A stretch of 10,673 nt of DNA from CAIOSQ01 sp044359885 (GTDB lineage Bacteria > Pseudomonadota > Alphaproteobacteria > CACIAM-22H2). Location: the NCBI GenBank assembly GCA_044359885.1, contig JBIKLI010000134.1, forward strand, positions 1 through 10,673. The letters run 5' to 3'. The position numbers were made by a program, and so were the translations under genes. Below, piece by piece: positions 6,389 to 10,673 of the stretch. Below the pieces are notes generated by a model. It saw nothing but the letters and a program-made list of their open reading frames with translations, was not told the DNA's origin and ran no database searches. The first letter of the stretch is position 1. Each line of letters opens with the position of its first letter.

Positions 6389-6573
6389 CGCGATCCGCGC
6401 AGAACGCCTAGGATCGCGACCGGGGTCTCGGCGCTTGTCGCGACCGGCACGCGCACGCGCAGATCCGGCGTTTCGATCTCGATCGCCGTCTTGCGCGCCG
6501 CGCTCCAGCGCCGGCGGCTCCCGCCTTCCGTGCCCTTGCTTGCCGTGCCTCGATTCTCCGCGAACGGCACCAC
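6385..6573 (-). pseudogene. IS66-family tnpA C-terminal remnant
   Basis: The frame closing with TGA at 6387-6385 reads MVPFAENRG near its start and ends TAIEIETPDLRVRVPVATSA, then ETPVAILGVLRGSR. This matches the C-terminal layout of IS66 TnpA: a 'FVPV' segment, a variable linker, an 'IEI...G.-VRVP-D' segment and a final 'L-A-LRG'. The N-terminal helix-turn-helix part expected upstream (about 6574-6750) could not be recognised. The overlap of its stop with the tnpB start fixes its identity more firmly than the short similarity does. Confidence 0.65.
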
Positions 6574-6857
6574 CGCCCATCGGGGGTCGCCACGGCGCGA
6601 AGTCTCGGCCGATCACCCAACCGCGAAAAGAAGGGGCCCGGGACGACGCTCACCTCCGGTCACCACGATATCGGCTGCGGCGAGCAGATCTCGATCGACG
6701 CCGGCTCGCGCCCGCCCCGACAATGCGTCGCAATCCGTCGGGGCGCGGGACTGTCCGCGATGCGTCGGATCGAGGAGCCAAGCGCCATGCCAGGCACGTT
6801 TCCCCCCTCTGCCGTCCCCCTGACATCGTGGGCCGTCGACGCCGCCTTTGCACAAGG
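6574..6857. other. Intergenic stretch without recognisable gene
   Basis: About 285 bases lie between the tnpA remnant and the 3' end of the Nudix gene. The part next to 6574 should hold the start of tnpA and the IS end but is too changed to recognise. No terminator-like hairpin with a T run was found after the Nudix stop at 6858. Confidence 0.45.
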
Positions 6858-7502
6858 CTACGCCATGGACGCGGCCGCGTTCTCCAGCGCCGCAAGCACG
6901 GGGCGGTCGTGCGGGCTCGTCACGAAGCCGGCGAGCCGCATTCGCGGCACGAGGTGCACGGCCTGCGTTTCCCACCCCATCCGCGACGGGTCGCCGCCGA
7001 TCCGGCGCGCGAGGTAGTAGCGGGTGTAGCTCTGCGAGCGAGGGCAGTCGACCAGGAAGCCCATGAGGGCGACCCGCAGCGCCGTCTCCTCGAAGGCTTC
7101 CTTCAGGGCGGTCGCGCGCAAGCTCGCACCGGAATCCACGGTGCCTTTCAGGAAGGTATTCTCGTAATTCCCGAAGCGATTGCTGGGGCTGACCACCCAC
7201 ACCCGGCCGCAGGGCTCAAGGACGACGACCCCGGCAGCCGGGCGCAACCCGGGCCGCGGATGAAACGGCGGTTCGTCGACCGGCGGTCCTGCCAGGTTCT
7301 CCCAACCCGCGACATCGAGCGGCGCGTCAAGCCATGGGTCGAGGCGCATCTGGTTCAGGATCTCGGGCCGGGCCCCGTCAGGCACGACGGTCGCTGTCGC
7401 CGCGGGCTGGGCCCATGTCTCGATCGGGGTCGGATTGCTCGGATGGTCGAGACGAATTTCCCGCCCATGAGAATCGCGCCGCGGATGGATCATCGATGTC
7501 AT
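6858..7502 (-). CDS. Nudix hydrolase with variant Nudix box
   Basis: This is a 214-residue protein from the ATG at 7502, preceded by GAGG with 5 bases between; an ATG three codons in (7493) is the alternative. The C-terminal two thirds is a Nudix domain: a strand AAGVVVLEPCGRVWVVSPSN (89-108), NTFLKG, then the box at 120-142, GTVDSG-A-SLRATAL-KEAFEETAL. Against the consensus G-x5-E-x7-R-E-U-x-E-E-x-G-U, the first Glu is Ala126, Arg is Lys134 and the late Gly is Ala141. The metal-binding core E135, E138, E139 is kept, so hydrolysis of a nucleoside-diphosphate-linked compound remains likely; the substrate cannot be predicted. Residues 1-80 form an N-terminal extension with no recognised domain and several prolines. 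The open frame extends to 7730, but those codons are antisense to a binding-protein relic. The gene stands alone between relics, and its start and ribosome binding site lie at the edge of that relic. Confidence 0.82.
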   Translation of the reverse strand: MTSMIHPRRDSHGREIRLDHPSNPTPIETWAQPAATATVVPDGARPEILNQMRLDPWLDAPLDVAGWENLAGPPVDEPPFHPRPGLRPAAGVVVLEPCGRVWVVSPSNRFGNYENTFLKGTVDSGASLRATALKEAFEETALRVALMGFLVDCPRSQSYTRYYLARRIGGDPSRMGWETQAVHLVPRMRLAGFVTSPHDRPVLAALENAAASMA

Positions 7503-7509
7503 CGGTGCC

Positions 7510-7740
7510 TCGCTGCGATCCCGGAATGATCGGACCGCCAGCCCCGCAGGGCCTCGCGGTCTCCGACGCCAGCGGCCACCACTCGCGATCGAAAGCGGCT
7601 GGGCCCCGTCATCGGCCGAGCCAAAGGGGACAGGTCGCGGGCGGCCCGTCAAGCCCGGTCTTGCCGAGAGCCCGGAGACCGATCGCGTGCCCGAAGCCGC
7701 GGCGGTCGAGATGGATCCCGTCAAGCGCATGGCGCCGAGG
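7510..7740 (+). pseudogene. Decayed fragment of a family 5 solute-binding protein gene
   Basis: Bases 7666-7740 align without gaps to 640-714 of the binding-protein gene at the left edge, 60 of 75 bases being identical by hand count. They encode ESPETDRVPEAAAVEMDPVK against ESPEADRLLEAAAVEMDSAK. Upstream, shorter matches continue in the same order with indels: 'QRG' near 7622, 'IES' near 7585, the run before it near 7560, a VIQP/MIGP-like stretch near 7526, and TCGCTGCG near 7510. Frameshifts and lost segments make it non-functional. It could be a remnant of a partial duplication or of a second binding-protein gene of the same subfamily. Confidence 0.8.
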
Positions 7741-7814
7741 ACGTTGACAGAACTTGGAAAGATGCGTCATCCGCGGCGCAACGATGACGGCGCGTGGGCG
7801 ATGGACCCGGCGGG

Positions 7815-7843
7815 TTGTATTTCCAGGCCGCCGGTGATATATT
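7815..7843 (+). promoter_or_regulatory. Candidate sigma-70-type promoter
   Basis: TTGTAT (7815-7820) and TATATT (7838-7843) are separated by 17 bases, the best spacing, in one of the few AT-richer patches of the window. Transcription would start near 7850 and give a leader of about 270 bases before the nuclease-helicase gene. No other gene follows in this direction, so that gene is the likely target. This is based on sequence match only. Confidence 0.45.
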
Positions 7844-7983
7844 CCAGAAATGCTGAATGCCTTGATCTCTCGTTTCTGCTCCAGCCGTTCCGGCCAGAGC
7901 AGCGGCAGGTCCGTCTGCTCGCCTCGCGACGCAGCGCAGCGCCGACCGGGCGTCTGTTAGCCTCCCGGCTCCGATCCGTCGCC

Positions 7984-8007
7984 GCGAACGCCGCGGCGCC
8001 CGTTCGC
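7984..8007. repeat. GC-rich inverted repeat in the leader
   Basis: GCGAACG (7984-7990) and CGTTCGC (8001-8007) are perfect inverted arms around a 10-base loop. In RNA they would form a stable hairpin in the leader of the nuclease-helicase transcript, about 115 bases before its start codon. No T run follows, so it is not a standard intrinsic terminator. Chance pairing in GC-rich DNA is possible. Confidence 0.3.
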
Positions 8008-8121
8008 CTTCGTTCCTGCCCATCACCTACACGATCCCTGGCCTCGTCGCGCCAGCATGGCCGCCATGCCGCGCCCACGCCCAGCGACGAGCGGACCGTC
8101 ACCGACCCCGGGAGCCTTCAC

Positions 8122-10673
8122 ATGCGCCGTCTCGGCACCGACATCCTGTTCTCCGCCTCCGACCTGACGACGTTTCTTGCCTGCCCGCATGCCGCCACGC
8201 TGCAGCGCATGGTGTTCGAGGGCGCGCTGCCCAGGCCCGCGCATGAAGATCAGATGCTGGCGATCCGCCGTCAGCGGGGGCTCGAACACGAAAGCCGGTA
8301 TCTCCAGGACCTGCGCCACCGCGGCCTGACGGTGCTCGAGATCGACCAGTCTCTTCCGCTGGAGGAGCGGATCGCCCAGACCTCGGCGGCGATGGGCCAG
8401 GGCGTCCAGGTCATCTTCCAGGCCGCGCTGCGCAACGGCGCCTGGGCCGGATTCGCCGATTTCCTGGTGCGTGCCGATCCGCCGGCGGGAGGCGGCGGTC
8501 ATGCCTACGAGATCGTCGACACCAAGCTTGCGACCCGCGCGAAGGCGTCACATGGAGTCCAGTTGGCGCTCTACGCCGACATGGTCGAAGCGATGCACGG
8601 CAGGATGCCGCCGCGACTGCGGGTCAAGCTGGGGCCGTCGCGCGGCGCCACCGCCGCGCCCGACGAGGCCGAAATCGACCCCGCGGAGGTGATCGCCTAT
8701 ACCCGCGCCGCGATGCTTCGCTTCGAGGCATTCGCCGCAGGCTTCGACCTCGAAGCCGCGCCCGCGACCAGGCCTGAGCCCTGCGCGCATTGCGCGGACT
8801 GCGACTTCAAATCGCGCTGCGCGGCCGAATGGGACGAGGCCGGCCATCTCCGCCTCGTCGCCAACATCCGCGGCAGCCAGATCGAAAAGCTGCGCGCACA
8901 GGGCATCGACCGGGTCGAGACGCTGGCAGCACATGACGGCGCCGTGACCGGGCTGAAGCCCGAGATCCTCGACCGTCTGCGCGAACAGGCCCGGCTGCAG
9001 CTGACGACGCGCGCACAGGCGCCGGACCAGCCGCCTGCGCACCGCGTCCTGCCGGTCATGGCCGGCCGGGGCTTCCACCGGCTGCCGGAACCGGCGCGCG
9101 GCGATGTCTTCTTCGACATGGAAGGCGACCCGCTGCACGCGGAAGGCGGGCTCGAGTATCTTTTCGGCGCCTGGGTCGCCGAAGGGGACGGGACGTTCAG
9201 GACGTTCTGGGGGCATGACCGCGCCGAGGAAAAGCAGGCGCTGGAAGAGTTTCTCGACTGGCTGACCCGCCACCTCGCGGAGCACCGGGGTGCCCATGTC
9301 TATCACTACAACCATTACGAGCCGAACGCGCTGCGCCGCCTGGCCAGCCTGCACGGCACGCGCGAGGACGCCGTCGACGCGCTGCTGCGCCGTCAGGTCT
9401 TCGTCGACCTTCTCGTCGTCGTGCGCGAGCAGCTGCGGATCGGCGAGCCGGGCTATTCGCTGAAGAATGTCGAGAAGCTCTATCGCGCGCATCGCACGGG
9501 CGATGTCGGCAACGCCGGCGACAGCATCGTCGCCTATGAGCGCTGGTGCGAGACCGGGGACGACGCGATCCTGCGCCAGATCGAGGCCTATAACCGCGAC
9601 GACTGCGTGTCCACGCAGGCGCTGCGCGACTGGCTGATCGGCCAGCGCCCACCGGGCCTGCCCTGGTTCGTCCCGGGTCAGGACGCCGATGACGGCAACG
9701 ATGCCCGCGGACAGGAGGCGGCGCAGCGCCAGCTGCAGGCGCAGCAGGAACAGCAGGCGCGCGAAAGGATCCTGGTCGGCGGGGCACCGGACGGCGAGAT
9801 CGCCTATCGCCAGCTGGTCTTCCAGCTCACGCTCTTCCACCGCCGCGAGCAGAAGCCTGAATGGTGGGATTATTTCGACCGGATGAACCGGGACAGCGAC
9901 GACCTCGTCGCGGATGCCGCCTCCCTCGGCGGTCTGAGCGCGCACGGCCCGAGCGTCCCGGACATGCGGTCGCTCCGGCGCAGCTACGACTTTCCGCCGC
10001 AGGAGACCAAGCTGCGCAAGGGCGACAAGCCGACGATTGCCGCGACCGGCGCCGGCGCGGGCGAGATCGTGGCCATGGACATGGCCGCGCGCAGCCTGAC
10101 GCTGCGGCGCGGCGCAAGACAGGGCCTGCTGCCCGATACACTGGACCTGGGTCCTGAAAAGCCGCGCGACGACAAGGTTCTGCGCCAGGCCGTCGTCCGC
10201 TTCGCCGACAGCGTCGGCGCAGGCGGTGGCGGGTTCCGGGCGGTCGAGTCGATACTGCGCCGCGACCAGCCGCGGCTGCGCGCTCGCGAACCCGGCGCGC
10301 CGATTCTGGAGCCCGGCGCGACGACGCTGGCGGACATCGTCGCGGCGGTTTCGGCCCTCGACGACAGCCATCTCGTCATCCAGGGGCCGCCGGGAACGGG
10401 CAAGACCTGGACCGCCAGTCGCTGCATCGTCGCCCTGCTGCGCGACGACAAGCGCGTCGCGGTGGCGGCCAATTCGCACAAGGCGATCAACAACCTCCTG
10501 GCCGGCATCGAGGCCGCCGCGCGGGAGGCGAATGTCTCGTTTCGCGGCATCAAGAAGGCCACGCAAGGCGAAGCGGATCAGGAATTCGCCGGGGCCCATA
10601 TCCGGACCGTCTTCGGCAACGACGAGGTCGACGCGCGCACGCCGCTGGTCGCCGGAACCGCCTGGCTCTTCGC
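8122..10673 (+). CDS. TM0106-type RecB-like nuclease / RNase H-like exonuclease / SF1 helicase (3' end outside window)
   Basis: 850 codons are visible without a stop; the family is usually longer than 1,000 residues. Three enzymatic parts follow one another. (1) A RecB-type PD-(D/E)xK nuclease, residues about 8-235: GFAD (D113), EIVDTK (D133, K135) and QLALY (Q147, Y151), with Cys21 and the cluster C221, C224, C227, C233 whose last three fit the C-x2-C-x5-C of iron-sulphur nucleases such as AddB and Cas4. (2) A predicted RNase H/DnaQ-like exonuclease (RNase_H_2 type), about 325-505: FFDMEGDP (D332, E334), VYHYNHYE, VDLL (D429), YNRDDC (Y490, D494). (3) A superfamily 1 helicase beginning near 740, with Walker A GPPGTGKT at 755-762; the later motifs lie beyond the window. 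It probably unwinds and degrades DNA or RNA in repair or processing; members are largely uncharacterised. The start is supported by GGAG 7 bases upstream and by a family-like N-terminus (ILFSASDLTTFLACPH). Confidence 0.9.
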   Translation, partial: MRRLGTDILFSASDLTTFLACPHAATLQRMVFEGALPRPAHEDQMLAIRRQRGLEHESRYLQDLRHRGLTVLEIDQSLPLEERIAQTSAAMGQGVQVIFQAALRNGAWAGFADFLVRADPPAGGGGHAYEIVDTKLATRAKASHGVQLALYADMVEAMHGRMPPRLRVKLGPSRGATAAPDEAEIDPAEVIAYTRAAMLRFEAFAAGFDLEAAPATRPEPCAHCADCDFKSRCAAEWDEAGHLRLVANIRGSQIEKLRAQGIDRVETLAAHDGAVTGLKPEILDRLREQARLQLTTRAQAPDQPPAHRVLPVMAGRGFHRLPEPARGDVFFDMEGDPLHAEGGLEYLFGAWVAEGDGTFRTFWGHDRAEEKQALEEFLDWLTRHLAEHRGAHVYHYNHYEPNALRRLASLHGTREDAVDALLRRQVFVDLLVVVREQLRIGEPGYSLKNVEKLYRAHRTGDVGNAGDSIVAYERWCETGDDAILRQIEAYNRDDCVSTQALRDWLIGQRPPGLPWFVPGQDADDGNDARGQEAAQRQLQAQQEQQARERILVGGAPDGEIAYRQLVFQLTLFHRREQKPEWWDYFDRMNRDSDDLVADAASLGGLSAHGPSVPDMRSLRRSYDFPPQETKLRKGDKPTIAATGAGAGEIVAMDMAARSLTLRRGARQGLLPDTLDLGPEKPRDDKVLRQAVVRFADSVGAGGGGFRAVESILRRDQPRLRAREPGAPILEPGATTLADIVAAVSALDDSHLVIQGPPGTGKTWTASRCIVALLRDDKRVAVAANSHKAINNLLAGIEAAAREANVSFRGIKKATQGEADQEFAGAHIRTVFGNDEVDARTPLVAGTAWLF

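Larger units (their letters stand above)
5770..6573 (-). mobile_element. Degenerate IS66-family element (tnpA-tnpB-tnpC remnants)
   Basis: Remnants of the three IS66 genes lie in canonical order on the minus strand: tnpA end, tnpB and tnpC beginning. tnpA and tnpB overlap through ATGA, as in live IS66 elements. Neither end of the element was recognised: no inverted repeats or 8-bp target duplication were seen, and most of tnpC and the 5' part of tnpA are gone. It cannot move by itself. It separates the MipA/OmpV gene and the glycosyltransferase-like fragment from the Nudix gene. Confidence 0.8.
7741..8121. other. Long leader region before the nuclease-helicase gene
   Basis: About 380 bases lie between the binding-protein relic and the ATG at 8122. 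The reading frame of the nuclease gene stays open across all of it, but codon choice here (many A/T third positions up to about 7870) is unlike the coding genes and no family residues are seen. It contains a good promoter candidate and a GC-rich inverted repeat, described separately. Confidence 0.5.

Noticed and set aside
6264..7529. 421-codon plus-strand open frame across the IS66 relic and Nudix gene
   Set aside because: It is antisense to recognisable tnpB and Nudix sequences, and its translation is low-complexity and Arg/Pro-rich.
8548..10599. A 683-codon open frame antisense to the nuclease-helicase gene
   Set aside because: It is a shadow of a GC-rich gene. The plus-strand frame carries all the catalytic motifs, and the antisense translation shows no family features.
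1..10673. CRISPR arrays, tRNA or rRNA genes, toxin-antitoxin pairs, replication origins
   Set aside because: No regularly spaced repeats, no tRNA-like cloverleaf or rRNA sequence and no family residues of such systems were noticed on either strand.

Overview
This is a GC-rich window (roughly two thirds G+C by eye, not computed) with strongly G/C-biased third codon positions. The families present point to an alphaproteobacterium: a MipA/OmpV porin-like protein, a peptide-type ABC binding protein, IS66 and IS256 relics and a TM0106-type RecB nuclease-helicase. The genus cannot be fixed from the sequence. Intact genes alternate with stretches of decayed mobile and displaced DNA, so this looks like an accessory, rearranged part of a chromosome or large plasmid.

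Layout. 1-870 (+): 3' part of a family 5 solute-binding protein gene. About 880-1188 (-): relic of an IS256-family transposase gene lying against its stop codon. 1190-1592: no recognisable gene. 1593-3019 (-): a two-gene operon, an SDR-family oxidoreductase (first gene) and a SnoaL-like protein (second, 17 bp downstream). A LysR-type regulator (3139-4056, +) diverges from it across a 119-bp gap holding a dyad that fits a LysR operator. 4057-4614: no intact gene, but part of a two-copy repeat. 4615-5442 (+): MipA/OmpV outer-membrane protein with a 15-bp palindrome over its ribosome binding site. 5455-6573 (-): a relic zone with a glycosyltransferase-like C-terminal fragment and the broken tnpC, tnpB and tnpA of an IS66 element. 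6858-7502 (-): a Nudix hydrolase with a variant Nudix box. About 7510-7740 (+): a decayed piece of a solute-binding protein gene that closely resembles the gene at the left edge. 8122-10673 (+): first 850 codons of a large nuclease/exonuclease/helicase of the TM0106 RecB-like type, cut by the window end.

The one clear functional unit is the LysR/SDR/SnoaL locus. Both enzymes appear to be exported, the SDR by a Tat-like and the SnoaL-like protein by a Sec-like signal peptide. The SDR has methionine where the catalytic lysine of the YxxxK motif should be. This combination is the most unusual biology in the window. The other genes look like independent units placed together by insertion and deletion.
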